A DNA stretch of 64,000 nucleotides from Mesorhizobium sp. SOD10 (lineage in GTDB: Bacteria; Pseudomonadota; Alphaproteobacteria; Rhizobiales; Rhizobiaceae): NCBI GenBank assembly GCA_000824805.1, contig CCNA01000028.1:62001-126000 (forward strand), in the 5' to 3' direction. Position numbers and translations under genes: made by a program. Of the stretch, positions 16,987-25,150 are shown piece by piece; position 1 is the stretch's first letter, and each line of letters starts with the position of its first letter. The notes under the pieces are model-generated. The model was not told the origin of the DNA, did not search any database, and saw only the letters and a list, made by a program, of their open reading frames with translations.

Positions 16987-18004
16987 AGCCCCATCGCTCC
17001 GCGCCGTGCTGATCCTGTCTGCGTCGGCAGCCGTCCTCTCGGCCTGCGCATCGAAGCCGGTGCCGCCGCCTGAGATTTCTTATGACGCGGTCGACTTCAA
17101 AGCAGCGGCGATCGAGAGGTCGCCGGAGAAGCCGGTGAGGATCGTCGAGGTGCCAAAGCCGCTGCCTTTGCCCGGCCAGTTGCAGCCTGATCCAGGCAAG
17201 GTCGTCGAGGATAAACGTTCCCCTGAGGAACGTGTCGCGGACGCCAACAAGGCGGCGACACAGCAGCCCACCAAATACGGCTATGTCAATGCGGTCCAGG
17301 TCTATCCCTTTGCTGATGGGGCGCTTTATCAGCTTTACGCAGCACCCGAGCGCGTCACCGATATCGCTCTGCAACCGGGTGAGAAGCTGACGTCAGTGTC
17401 CGCGGGCGACACGGTGCGTTGGGTCATTGGCGATACAGTGAGCGGCACCGGAGACAATCAGCGCATCCATGTGCTGGTAAAGCCTTTCGCGCCGGGGCTT
17501 AGCACCAATCTGGTGATCACCACGGAACGGCGGACGTATCACCTCCAGCTACAAAGCACCGACAAAACCGCCATGGCGGCTATCTCATGGACCTATAGCG
17601 AAGACCAGATCGTCGCGCTGCGCCAGCGTAACGCTCAGGCCGAGGCCGCCACGCCCGTGGCGTCGAATGTGGCGCTCGAGAACATCCGCTTCCGCTATGC
17701 GATTAGTGGCGACACGCCGCCCTGGAGACCGACGCGTGCCTTCGACGACGGCAGCAAGGTCTATATCGAATTCCCGCGTCGCATCGATCAGGGCGAGGCG
17801 CCGCCGCTCTTCATCGTCGGAGCCGACGGCAGCAACCAGCTCGTCAACTACCGCATGCGCGGCAACTATTATGTTGTCGACCGGCTCTTCGCCGCGGCAG
17901 AGCTCCGCCTCGGCTCCAAGCAGCAGCAGGTGGTGCGCATCACCAGGACCGACGGCCGGCAACCGCCGCGGCGGATTTCGCTGTTTTCTCGTCTCGGCAG
18001 GTGA
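16976..18004 (+). CDS. trbG: Conjugal transfer protein TrbG (VirB9-like), lipoprotein
   Basis: 342 residues from the ATG at 16976 inside the end of trbF. A lipoprotein signal is visible (VLSAC, C24 or near). The C-terminal half has the VirB9/CagX pattern, with the block around DDGSKVYIEFP and the final VVDRLFAAAELRLG. It forms the outer-membrane core ring with TrbI. A trbH gene, found between trbG and trbI in the Ti operon, is absent: trbI starts 11 nt after the trbG stop. Confidence 0.95.
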   Translation: MTNRAPSLRAVLILSASAAVLSACASKPVPPPEISYDAVDFKAAAIERSPEKPVRIVEVPKPLPLPGQLQPDPGKVVEDKRSPEERVADANKAATQQPTKYGYVNAVQVYPFADGALYQLYAAPERVTDIALQPGEKLTSVSAGDTVRWVIGDTVSGTGDNQRIHVLVKPFAPGLSTNLVITTERRTYHLQLQSTDKTAMAAISWTYSEDQIVALRQRNAQAEAATPVASNVALENIRFRYAISGDTPPWRPTRAFDDGSKVYIEFPRRIDQGEAPPLFIVGADGSNQLVNYRMRGNYYVVDRLFAAAELRLGSKQQQVVRITRTDGRQPPRRISLFSRLGR

Positions 18005-18015
18005 GGGGATCGCTC

Positions 18016-19230
18016 ATGACTGACACGTCCCATTCCGCCGCTCCGCCGAAGCTTGATCCCGAGCAGCTGCAGTTACGAGCATCGCCGCGACGCGCCGTCC
18101 GATTTAGGCGCGGCGTGATCATTGCGATCGCCGCAGTCGGATCTGGCGCAATATTCGGCGTCACCATGATCGCGCTGAGGGGCCCATCTCTGCGCATCCA
18201 GGACTTGACGGAAGACCGCTATAACACCGAGCGCAAGCCAACCGCCGAGGGGCTCGATAGCCTGCCTAAGGACTATTCCGCGATCAAGCCAAAGCCGCCC
18301 GTGCTTGGGCCACCACTGCCGGGCGACCTCGGCCGGCCCATCCTTGAGCGACAGCGCCAGCTCGGCATCGCGCCGGGGCAGGAGATTTCCGCGGAGGAGC
18401 AGCGGCTCGCCCAACAGGCAATTTCGGCGCGCGAGTCGCAAGTCATGTTCCGGATCGACAATCGACCGAAGCAGACCGATGCCCCGGACAACGGGCAAGC
18501 CCGCCAGCAGCCATTTGAGGTGCTTCCTCAAGCCGGTGCCGCGGCCACGTCAGCTTCCGTTGCACCAGCCGAAGGCGATCAGAACAACCAACAGCGCAAG
18601 CTCGATTTCATCAGCCAACGGAGTACCGGCGGGATTTACAATCCGCATGAGCTGCAGACGCCGGCTTCGCCCTATCAGATCATGGCCGGCAGCGTCATCG
18701 CTGCAAGCCTTATCACCGGCATTAATTCCGATTTGCCCGGCATGGTCGTTGCGCAGATCACTGAGGACGTGCACGACACCGTCACGGGCAGTACCTTGCT
18801 CATCCCCCAAGGCTCACGCCTGATCGGCACCTATGACAGCGTCGTCGCCTTTGGACAGAAGCGCGCGCTGCTGGTCTGGCAGCGAATAATCCTGCCTGAC
18901 GGCTCCTCGATCGAAATCGACAATCTGCCGGCGACGGACACTGCCGGGTATGCGGGGCTCGAGGACAAGGTGGATTTTCACACCTGGCAGTTGATCAAGG
19001 GCGTTGCGATGGCCACATTGCTAGGGGTCGGTACCGAGCTGAGCTTCGGGGAGAACGAAAGCGACCTCGTCAAGGCGATCCGCGAATCCACGCAGCAGAA
19101 CGTCAGTCAAGCTGGCCAGCGCATCACGGAAAAGAACCTCAACATTCAGCCGACAATCACCGTCCGCCCTGGTTGGCCGCTGCGTGTCATCGTACACAAG
19201 GATCTCGTGCTCCGGCCGTACGCGCATTGA
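18016..19230 (+). CDS. trbI: Conjugal transfer protein TrbI (VirB10-like)
   Basis: 404 residues from the ATG at 18016 (GAGGGG upstream; a GTG at 18001 is an alternative). One membrane helix at about 34-55 is followed by a Pro-rich periplasmic linker (PKPPVLGPPLPG) and a VirB10/TrbI domain with the QGSRLIGTYDS and WQRIILPDG blocks. It spans the periplasm and gates the outer-membrane pore. It is followed after 13 nt by the DUF2274 gene, the usual end of this type of operon. Confidence 0.96.
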   Translation: MTDTSHSAAPPKLDPEQLQLRASPRRAVRFRRGVIIAIAAVGSGAIFGVTMIALRGPSLRIQDLTEDRYNTERKPTAEGLDSLPKDYSAIKPKPPVLGPPLPGDLGRPILERQRQLGIAPGQEISAEEQRLAQQAISARESQVMFRIDNRPKQTDAPDNGQARQQPFEVLPQAGAAATSASVAPAEGDQNNQQRKLDFISQRSTGGIYNPHELQTPASPYQIMAGSVIAASLITGINSDLPGMVVAQITEDVHDTVTGSTLLIPQGSRLIGTYDSVVAFGQKRALLVWQRIILPDGSSIEIDNLPATDTAGYAGLEDKVDFHTWQLIKGVAMATLLGVGTELSFGENESDLVKAIRESTQQNVSQAGQRITEKNLNIQPTITVRPGWPLRVIVHKDLVLRPYAH

Positions 19231-19243
19231 ACAGGAAGAGCTC

Positions 19244-19522
19244 ATGCCAAACCTGAAACTAGGAAAGCTTCCGGACCGGACGCCTTCCAAGATCACCATC
19301 ACCGTTAGCGCCGGCTTGAGCCAAGCGCTCAACGATTATGCCGCGCTTTACCGTCAGACCTATGGCGAGTCGGAAACGGTGGCAGAACTCATCCCATTCA
19401 TGCTGTCGGAGTTCCTCGAAAGTGACCGAGGATTTGCCAAGGCCAGAAAGGAAGGCCTGCCGGGCGTCGGCGCATCGGAAAAGCCGCGACGGCAATCAGC
19501 TGCAAGATTGGACGACACATAG
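19244..19522 (+). CDS. DUF2274 family protein, end of the trb operon
   Basis: 92 residues from the ATG at 19244. The sequence opens with KLGKLPDRTPSKITITVSAGL and continues with LNDYAALYRQTYG and FMLSEFLESD, which match the small DUF2274 family found directly after trbI in chromosomal or island trb modules. The fold looks like a ribbon-helix-helix, so an autoregulatory role is possible, but its function is not established. Confidence 0.9.
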   Translation: MPNLKLGKLPDRTPSKITITVSAGLSQALNDYAALYRQTYGESETVAELIPFMLSEFLESDRGFAKARKEGLPGVGASEKPRRQSAARLDDT

Positions 19523-19616
19523 AGCGGGGTACTCGGGCTCGTCCGTCTAAAGAAACCGCTGACGATTGCAGCGCTCGGAACTCTGCTGAAGATAACCACG
19601 CCAATATCGAGGCGCT

Positions 19617-19874
19617 CTAATGGCCTCTCGGGGAGTGATTCACCGGAGACCCGCGTTTGAGTTCCGAGAAAACCGCAAACCAAAAGCGATAGTCGCGGTC
19701 GCGCCCATCAAAATGGGCCGTCAATGCGCAGTGAGCTGCGGCAGTCGTCGCGTCCGGCCCATAGACATCGAGAGCTGCTTTGGCCGCCTCATCCGGGTCC
19801 GCAAAATCCCAAAGCGATAGACTGCCACGATTTGCTCGATCGGCGCTGTCACGATCACGCTGATTCCCTGGCAC
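19617..19874 (-). CDS. Small conserved-looking hypothetical protein, partner of the MucR-like gene
   Basis: 85 residues from a GTG start at 19874; the choice is supported by GGAGG seven nt upstream. The middle (DPDEAAKAALDVYGPDATTAAAHCALTAHFDGRDRD cannot be matched to a named family, but it looks like a compact helical domain) is rich in Ala, Asp and Tyr. It begins 25 nt after the stop of the MucR-like regulator on the same strand, so the two probably share an mRNA. No function is assigned. Confidence 0.65.
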   Translation of the reverse strand: MPGNQRDRDSADRANRGSLSLWDFADPDEAAKAALDVYGPDATTAAAHCALTAHFDGRDRDYRFWFAVFSELKRGSPVNHSPRGH

Positions 19875-19899
19875 GCCAAGACCTCCGGTTGTCCACCAT

Positions 19900-20340
19900 T
19901 CAGGCTTTCGCCTTGCGTTTCGCAGCAGGTTTTTTGGCAGGAGCAGACTTTCTTCCCAAACCTAACGATTTCGCCAGCGCTGATCGGGTGGCCGAGTAGT
20001 TCGGAGCGACCATGGGATAGTCCTTCGCCAATCCCCACTTCGCGCGGTATTCCTCGGGCGTCATCCCGTGTCGGGTTGCCAGATGGCGCTTAAGCGACTT
20101 GTATTTCTGACCGTCTTCAAGACTGATGATATAGTCCGGGAACACCGATCTTTTAGGATTGACTGCTGGCTTCTGCGCGGGTGCTTCTTCTGGAGCTGCT
20201 TGCCCAATATTAGACAATGCCGAATTAACGCTGGCGATCAAATCCGGCAGTCCAGATACGGGGACTGGATTCTTTTGGACGTAAGCGGAAACGATATCTG
20301 CGGTAAGTTCGATCAGATTATTGCCGGCTTCTTCGGACAT
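19900..20340 (-). CDS. Ros/MucR-family transcriptional regulator lacking the zinc-binding cysteines
   Basis: 146 residues from the ATG at 20340, behind GGAG; an upstream codon at 20358 also exists. The Ros/MucR core is clear: a helical N-terminus (oligomerisation), KSLKRHLATRHGMTPEEYR, then DYPMVAPNYSATRSALAK and a Lys/Ala-rich tail. The two metal-binding Cys of Ros are replaced by S73 and D76 (SLED instead of CLEC), while H86 and H91 remain. Ros homologues of Mesorhizobium loti that fold without structural zinc have been described. Family members silence AT-rich target genes. It lies beside the conjugation operon, which it could control. Confidence 0.9.
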   Translation of the reverse strand: MSEEAGNNLIELTADIVSAYVQKNPVPVSGLPDLIASVNSALSNIGQAAPEEAPAQKPAVNPKRSVFPDYIISLEDGQKYKSLKRHLATRHGMTPEEYRAKWGLAKDYPMVAPNYSATRSALAKSLGLGRKSAPAKKPAAKRKAKA

Positions 20341-20358
20341 GTCAGGCTCCAGGGTCAC

Positions 20359-20922
20359 AAATCTATACGCTCATAGCCCTCAATCCAGCAACGTGCAACG
20401 TACCGGCGAGCTAGATCTGTGCCCGATCACTTAGAGCTAGGCAGCAGCGGATAAAAGCGCGTCGCAATAGAGTCGGCTCTCGTTGCTAGGAAACGATAGA
20501 GTCAAAGGCGTGCATGCCGCGACGGCGGCTACATTGTTGCAGGCTTTTCAACAGTGTAGCAATCTGACGGTATTGCTGACGGTATTCTTGTGCTAGCTGG
20601 TTAAAGTTTATCAAAAAAATCAATGAGATGATGTTCAAATTGATGATCGAGTGGGAATGATTTGGGTCTATCCGGATGTATCCGAAACTACGCCAAAGTA
20701 CGATCTACACGCTGATAAAAATAAATAGTTGCTTCGCTATCTATCTACTCACGACTCCCGGCGATAGAGAACGATAGATGCCGTACTGGAAGGCTTTGAG
20801 GATCAGCGTGCGGCGATTTCGGGCTGTAGCGTACACATCGGCGGGTACGACGTGGGGCATCGAAGCGACCGAAGGCCGGAAAGAAAGCTGCTGGGGCGTA
20901 GCGCAGTAGCGCGACCAGATAT
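20359..20922. other. AT-richer intergenic region between the MucR-like and AraC-type genes
   Basis: No gene is seen in 564 bp. The region is clearly richer in A+T than its surroundings (for example around 20590-20740). It contains the tandem repeat TGACGGTATT twice within 20 bp (about 20567-20586) and a TATCCGGA/TATCCGAA pair near 20672-20690. AT-rich tracts of this kind are typical targets of MucR-type regulators, so it may hold the promoter and operator of the MucR-like gene. The last part (20820-20915) looks like decayed coding DNA. Confidence 0.5.
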
Positions 20923-21822
20923 CTAGGCCACCATCCGCTGTTCGATCACTTGACGCATCGCCCGGACGTGCCGCGCCGGCGGTGCGCCGAACTGCCGGAG
21001 ATACTCGCGGCTGAACTGCGAGGCGCTCTCGTATCCGACGGCGAACGCAGCATCCGACGCGCTATGGCTGCCCGACAGCAACAGTTGGCGGGCCTCCTGC
21101 AATCTGAGCTGCTTCTGATACTGGAGAGGGCTAAAGCCGGTCATCGCCTGAAAATGGCGATGAAGGCTCGCGCGGCTCATGCCGCTGGCGTCGCAAAGGG
21201 CGTCGATGCGAAGGTGCGCGAAGGGGTGATCCCGGATCCAGGCGATGGCGCGCCGGACACGGTCCAGGGCGCCGTCAGGCCGTGCGATCTGACGCAGCAA
21301 ACGCCCCTGTGGGCCTTGCAGCAACCGGTAAAGCAGCTCGCGCTCGATCATCGGGGCGAGAACGGGAATATCTCCTGGACTGTCGAGCAACGACAGCAAG
21401 CGGAGCAATGTATCGCGAAGCGGAGCCGTCATCGGATTGATCGCGACGCCCATGCCTTTTTGGTCGCTCTCGCGTACCGAGGGCATGGTCGCGGCCAGCT
21501 CCGCTAACAGCGCCGGCTCCAGGACGAGCGACACCGCGACATAGGGGCGATCCTTGCCCGCATCCAGGATTTGCCCGATGAGCGGTAGGTCGAGCGCGCT
21601 GATGAAATACTGCGCGCTGTCGTAACTCAGAAGGGTATCTCCGATCGCAACGCGCTTCGATCCTTGCAGAATGAAGCAGATCATTGAGCGATAAAGGCAA
21701 GGCGTCTTGACGGTCGAGTCCTGGCCTACGAACATGTCGAGGCGAGGGATCAGTGTTTCCGTCAAGCCTGTCGTGGCATGGCGCAAAACAATGTCGACAT
21801 GCGGCGCGAGATCGTCTGTCAT
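20923..21822 (-). CDS. AraC-family transcriptional regulator
   Basis: 299 residues from the ATG at 21822; a TTG at 21870 would add 16 residues but lacks support. The N-terminal domain (about 5-185) fits the AraC_N type found in YqhC-like regulators of aldehyde-stress genes. The C-terminal 100 residues carry two helix-turn-helix motifs (LRIDALCDASGMSRASLHRH and SASDAAFAVGYESASQFSREY). It is divergent from an SDR gene 151 bp away, so it probably activates the SDR/isochorismatase cluster, perhaps in response to a reactive carbonyl compound (inference). Confidence 0.9.
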   Translation of the reverse strand: MTDDLAPHVDIVLRHATTGLTETLIPRLDMFVGQDSTVKTPCLYRSMICFILQGSKRVAIGDTLLSYDSAQYFISALDLPLIGQILDAGKDRPYVAVSLVLEPALLAELAATMPSVRESDQKGMGVAINPMTAPLRDTLLRLLSLLDSPGDIPVLAPMIERELLYRLLQGPQGRLLRQIARPDGALDRVRRAIAWIRDHPFAHLRIDALCDASGMSRASLHRHFQAMTGFSPLQYQKQLRLQEARQLLLSGSHSASDAAFAVGYESASQFSREYLRQFGAPPARHVRAMRQVIEQRMVA

Positions 21823-21973
21823 ATCTCCACTATGACACGCCGCCGGCGAAAAGCCAAATCGTTGAGACAATCAGGCAAGAAGTTGAGCCGATCGGGCGGG
21901 TTCCAAATCCGGCTTTAGCCTATCTTAGTTCGAGCGAGGCGCCCGATGGCGCGACGACCCGAGAAAGGCATCT

Positions 21974-22732
21974 ATGACCCACCCGATCGCACTTATCACC
22001 GGCGCAAGCCGGGGCCTTGGCCGCAACATGGCGCTTCATTTGGCCAAAAGGGGTGTCCACATCATCGGTACCTACCGTAGCGGCGCGGCCGAGGCCGGTG
22101 CCTTGCGTCAGGAAATCGAAGCGCTGGGCGGCAAGGTGTCGATGCTGGCGCTCGATGTGACCGATATGGCGAGCTTCCCGGCATTCGCCGCTGCCGTGTC
22201 CGAGACACTGAGGTCGGAGTTCGACCGGGATCGTTTCGATTATCTGGTCAACAACGCCGGCAACGGCCTGTTCTCGAACTTTGTCGACGCGACCGAAGAG
22301 CAATTCGCGTCGCTGGTCGCGACCCATCTTAAGGGTCCCGTTTTCCTGACGCAGAAGCTCTTGCCGCTGATTGCCGACGGCGGACGCATCCTGAACGTCT
22401 CGTCCGGTTTCGTGCGCTTCACCATGCCGGGCTACAGCCTCTATGCGGCCATGAAGGCGGCGATCGAGGTGCTTTCCCGCTACATGGCCGTCGAACTGGG
22501 CGAACGCCGGATTCGCGTCAACGCCATCGCGCCAGGCGCGATCGAAACCGACTTCGGCGGCGGCGCCGTCCGCGACAACGAGGGAGTCAACGCCTACGTC
22601 GCGCAAGGCATCGCCCTGGGCCGTGTCGGCCTGCCGGACGATGTCGGCCGGGCCGTCGCTGCGATCCTGTCCGACGACATGGCCTGGGCGAACGGCACGA
22701 CCTTCGACATTTCGGGCGGGCAGTTGCTGTAG
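21974..22732 (+). CDS. Short-chain dehydrogenase/reductase (SDR)
   Basis: 252 residues. Classical SDR features are visible: nucleotide-binding TGASRGLG (10-17), NNAG, catalytic Ser in NVSSGF and YxxxK as YAAMK, and the C-terminal DISGGQLL. It reduces or oxidises a small carbonyl/alcohol substrate with NAD(P). It is divergently arranged with the AraC regulator and is followed after 97 bp by an isochorismatase-like gene. Substrate unknown. Confidence 0.92.
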   Translation: MTHPIALITGASRGLGRNMALHLAKRGVHIIGTYRSGAAEAGALRQEIEALGGKVSMLALDVTDMASFPAFAAAVSETLRSEFDRDRFDYLVNNAGNGLFSNFVDATEEQFASLVATHLKGPVFLTQKLLPLIADGGRILNVSSGFVRFTMPGYSLYAAMKAAIEVLSRYMAVELGERRIRVNAIAPGAIETDFGGGAVRDNEGVNAYVAQGIALGRVGLPDDVGRAVAAILSDDMAWANGTTFDISGGQLL

Positions 22733-22829
22733 CCCGGAGACCGTCACCTATCCCGACCTCTTCAGCGACGATCTGCGTCAGCATGACGCGATGATCGCCG
22801 CCTGATCCCACCCAAAAAGGACCAACATC

Positions 22830-23426
22830 ATGACCGAAGCATCCAAGAGCGCGCTGATCCTGATCGAATATGTAAACGACTGGCTCTCGCCGACTGGCGG
22901 CATCTATCCGTCGTTCCAGGACCGCGAGCAGGTCGACATCGCGATCGCCAATTCGAAGATCGCGCTCGCCGAAGCTCGCCGTCGCGGTATGCACGTGATC
23001 CACGCCTCGCTCAAGTTCGAGGCTGAGTTCAAGGTGCTGGGCGACGGCAAGTATGGGCTGCGCAAGATGATGCGCGACTATGGGTCGTTCCTGGGCGAGC
23101 AGGCAGACTTCTTTCCCGGCTTCGAGCCTGCGGAGGGCGAATTCGTCGTCCGCGAGCGCGGCGGCGGGAGCAGTGTTTTCGTGGGCACCACGCTCGACAG
23201 CTATCTGCGCAACAACCGCATCTTCGACATCTATCTCGCCGGCTTCTCGCTGCGCCAATGCGTCGAATCCTCGATGCGCAACGCCCACGACCTCGGCTAC
23301 CACACCAACGTCATCTACGACGCATCGGCCGGCTACACCCGCAAGCAGCAGGACGACTTCGTGATGGAGATCGCGCCCTTCTACGCCAACGCCATCACCA
23401 CGCAGGACTTCGTGGCGCAGGCATGA
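22830..23426 (+). CDS. Isochorismatase-like cysteine hydrolase with altered catalytic residues
   Basis: 198 residues, ATG at 22830 behind AAAAAGGA. The fold is recognisable from ALILIEYVNDW, VGTTLDSYL and LAGFSLRQCVESSMRNAHDLGY; the nucleophile is C144. The usual catalytic Asp of the first strand is Glu (E13), and the usual Lys appears as Arg (R108 or R110). These changes are conservative in charge, so it may have a shifted substrate range rather than being dead. It lies between the SDR gene and a frameshifted monooxygenase gene. Substrate unknown. Confidence 0.85.
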   Translation: MTEASKSALILIEYVNDWLSPTGGIYPSFQDREQVDIAIANSKIALAEARRRGMHVIHASLKFEAEFKVLGDGKYGLRKMMRDYGSFLGEQADFFPGFEPAEGEFVVRERGGGSSVFVGTTLDSYLRNNRIFDIYLAGFSLRQCVESSMRNAHDLGYHTNVIYDASAGYTRKQQDDFVMEIAPFYANAITTQDFVAQA

Positions 23427-23493
23427 ACCCTCGCTGGGCCCGGCTCCATCAAGGGGCGAAGCATTCCTACAGCCGGACGTTGGAGACGATACG

Positions 23494-23792
23494 ATGATCG
23501 GAATGATAGTTGGGCTAACCATTGCACCGGCAGCGGCGATGCCTTCGAACGCGCGTTCGCGGTGCAGGCCGCGGCGGTCCGCGCCAACGAGCCCGGCAAC
23601 CGTCTGTATGAACTGTTCCGCTCGCAGACGGTGCCCGACAGCTACACGCTCGTCGAGATCTACGAGGATGAGGCAGTGCTCGCCGCGCACCGGGCATCGC
23701 CGCACATGGCGAAGAGCCGCCCGCTGACCACGCCGTTCCTCATCGGGCCGCCCGTCATGGATGCGTTCGACGTCGTATCCCACCTCGGCTGA
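23494..23792 (+). pseudogene. Antibiotic-biosynthesis-monooxygenase-like protein, frameshifted
   Basis: The start (MIGMIVGLTIAP) is in one frame and the rest (AFAVQAAAVRANEPGNRLYELFRS, broken here as AFAVQAAAV then RANEPGNRLY, to DAFDVVSHLG) in another. Joining them at about 23526 gives a roughly 99-residue ABM-domain protein, the normal length for this small dimeric haem-free monooxygenase family. A single missing base near the CACCGGCAGC at about 23525-23534 explains the break. It follows the isochorismatase-like gene and probably belonged to the same operon. It could also be a sequencing error. Confidence 0.75.
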
Positions 23793-23849
23793 TGCAGGCG
23801 TATCTGCTGCCGCTTCTCAGCGTTTCCTGCAACCAGCAAGGGGGTCCAG

Positions 23850-23950
23850 ATGAAATATGCGCTTTTGGCAATGGCCGCCATCATGGTCTCCACGGGGGCA
23901 TGGGCCAAGACGTGCGACACCTCCGCAAAGACAGGAGATAGTAAAATGCC
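23850..23950 (+). pseudogene. Stub of a secreted small protein gene
   Basis: A credible signal peptide (MKYALLAMAAIMVSTGAWA) followed by KTCDTSAKTGDSK begins at the ATG at 23850, behind GGGGG. After about residue 33 the frame runs into sequence that is the antisense of a DapA-family gene fragment, so the original C-terminus is lost. The 84-codon frame continues to 24104 but the second half is not expected to be native. Confidence 0.5.
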
Positions 23951-23957
23951 GACACCC

Positions 23958-24113
23958 ATTGAGAATGCAGATTGCATCGACACCTTGGTCGATCGTGCAG
24001 TCAATGACACGTCGCATGCCTTCCTCGTCGATGCGGCCGTCCGCATGAAACGGCGTAGGCGCGACGGGCAGGATTCCGGTGAAGGGTGTGTTTGGCGTCA
24101 ATAATTGCTCCAT
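23958..24113 (-). pseudogene. N-terminal fragment of a dihydrodipicolinate-synthase-family gene
   Basis: The first 52 codons from the ATG at 24113 read as a normal start of a DapA/aldolase-type protein (TPFTGILPVAPTPF, DGRIDEEGMRRVIDC, DQGVDAICIL). The family is about 300 residues long; here the homology stops abruptly at 23958, where an oppositely oriented gene stub begins. It is therefore a truncated remnant. Members of this family often act in sugar-acid catabolism, which fits the neighbouring galactonate-like operon. Confidence 0.75.
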
Positions 24114-24387
24114 GGGGCTGCTATGTGCAGCGCGCTACTGGTGCGACTGAGTGGTGGTTAAGCTGCAGGAAACCCGCAGGACCTCGTCTGGCGCGAGCGG
24201 CGTCGATGCGTCGAGGCCTGGCTAGCGGCATGCGAACGGTCGAACCGGCGTGTAGCGCTGCCCGCAGGGCTGGTCTGCATCGTGTTCACGGGCATTCGTA
24301 ATAGATCATATGAAGGGAAGATTTACATAGCACCTAACCTTTCATACAACAGCTTGCAACGGCGCGCTCGATCAGGAGAGAATTCCC
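24114..24387. other. Intergenic region upstream of the FadR-type regulator
   Basis: No gene is seen. Near 24305-24314 lies ATCATATGAA, a 9/10 match to the palindromic operator units found before the dehydratase gene, so this region probably carries an autoregulated promoter for the regulator. The rest looks like degraded DNA. Confidence 0.5.
24305..24314. promoter_or_regulatory. Candidate operator half-site upstream of the FadR-type gene
   Basis: ATCATATGAA differs by one base from the ATCATATGAT palindrome that occurs twice upstream of the dehydratase gene. It is 74 bp before the regulator's ATG, which suggests negative autoregulation. Confidence 0.5.
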
Positions 24388-25131
24388 ATGGAAACAACAG
24401 CCCCTTTGGATGCCTTCGGCTGGATGCCTATGATCGACCAGGGTGGGGCGAGCGTGCACAACGCCGTCGTCAGCATGCTGGGAAGCCGCATCTTGGGTGG
24501 CGAATACGCTCCAGGCGAGGCGCTGCCGCGCGAGGACGAGCTCTGTGCCATGCTGGGCGTCAGCCGAACCTCTGTCCGGGAAGCGGTCAAGGTGCTGTCC
24601 GCAAAAGGCCTCGTCGAGGCCAGGCGGCGGGCAGGCGTCAGGGTGCTGCCACGCGACAACTGGCGGCTGCTCGACCCAGTTGTGCTCGGCTGGCACCCGG
24701 CGATCCAGGACGATGAGGAGTTGGTTTCCGGCCTTTTGGAGGCGCGCAGGATCTTCGAGCCCGCGGCAGCCGAGCTTGCCGCCAGGCGCGCCACCGGCGC
24801 CGATCTTGCCGAAATCGAACGCGCGGTGGTCGGCATGCGCGACAACATCCCGGGCGATCTCAATGCCGTCTGCCAGGCGGATCTTGCCTTTCACAAGGGC
24901 GTCATCGCCGCCAGCCACAACGTTGTGCTCAAAGGACTGGTGGGCATGCTGGAAGCCGCGTTGCGCGCCACATTCCTCGTGACCAATCCACTGATGGAAG
25001 CGCAGTCGCGCGCGCTGTCCGCGCATGTCGCGGTGCTGGAAGCGATCCGTATCCGCGATACCGCCGGCGCCCGCGCCGCCATGAACAGGCTCCTCGACAT
25101 CGCCGCTGACGATCTTCACGCCAAGGGCTGA
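24388..25131 (+). CDS. GntR-family regulator, FadR subfamily (FCD domain)
   Basis: 247 residues, ATG at 24388 behind AGGAGA. The winged helix is at about residues 22-90 (ILGGEYAPGEALPREDELCAMLGV and SRTSVREAVKVLSAKGLVEARR share the GntR signature). The C-terminal part (about 100-240) is an FCD ligand-binding domain with conserved acidic and His positions (DLAFHKGVIAASHN, SALSAHVAVLEAI-like). FadR-type proteins next to MR/MLE dehydratases, such as DgoR, are repressors relieved by the sugar acid. Nearly identical palindromes before this gene and before the next one are its likely operators. Confidence 0.92.
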   Translation: METTAPLDAFGWMPMIDQGGASVHNAVVSMLGSRILGGEYAPGEALPREDELCAMLGVSRTSVREAVKVLSAKGLVEARRRAGVRVLPRDNWRLLDPVVLGWHPAIQDDEELVSGLLEARRIFEPAAAELAARRATGADLAEIERAVVGMRDNIPGDLNAVCQADLAFHKGVIAASHNVVLKGLVGMLEAALRATFLVTNPLMEAQSRALSAHVAVLEAIRIRDTAGARAAMNRLLDIAADDLHAKG

Positions 25132-25150
25132 CGTTCTGCTTGACCTTTTT

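Noticed and set aside
22733..22829. Short frame ending YPDLFSDDLRQHDAMIAA between SDR and isochorismatase genes
   Set aside because: Reads like the tail of a lost gene but is too short to assign to a family.
24104..24388. Possible insertion-sequence end near the gene stubs
   Set aside because: No terminal inverted repeats or transposase motifs could be found.
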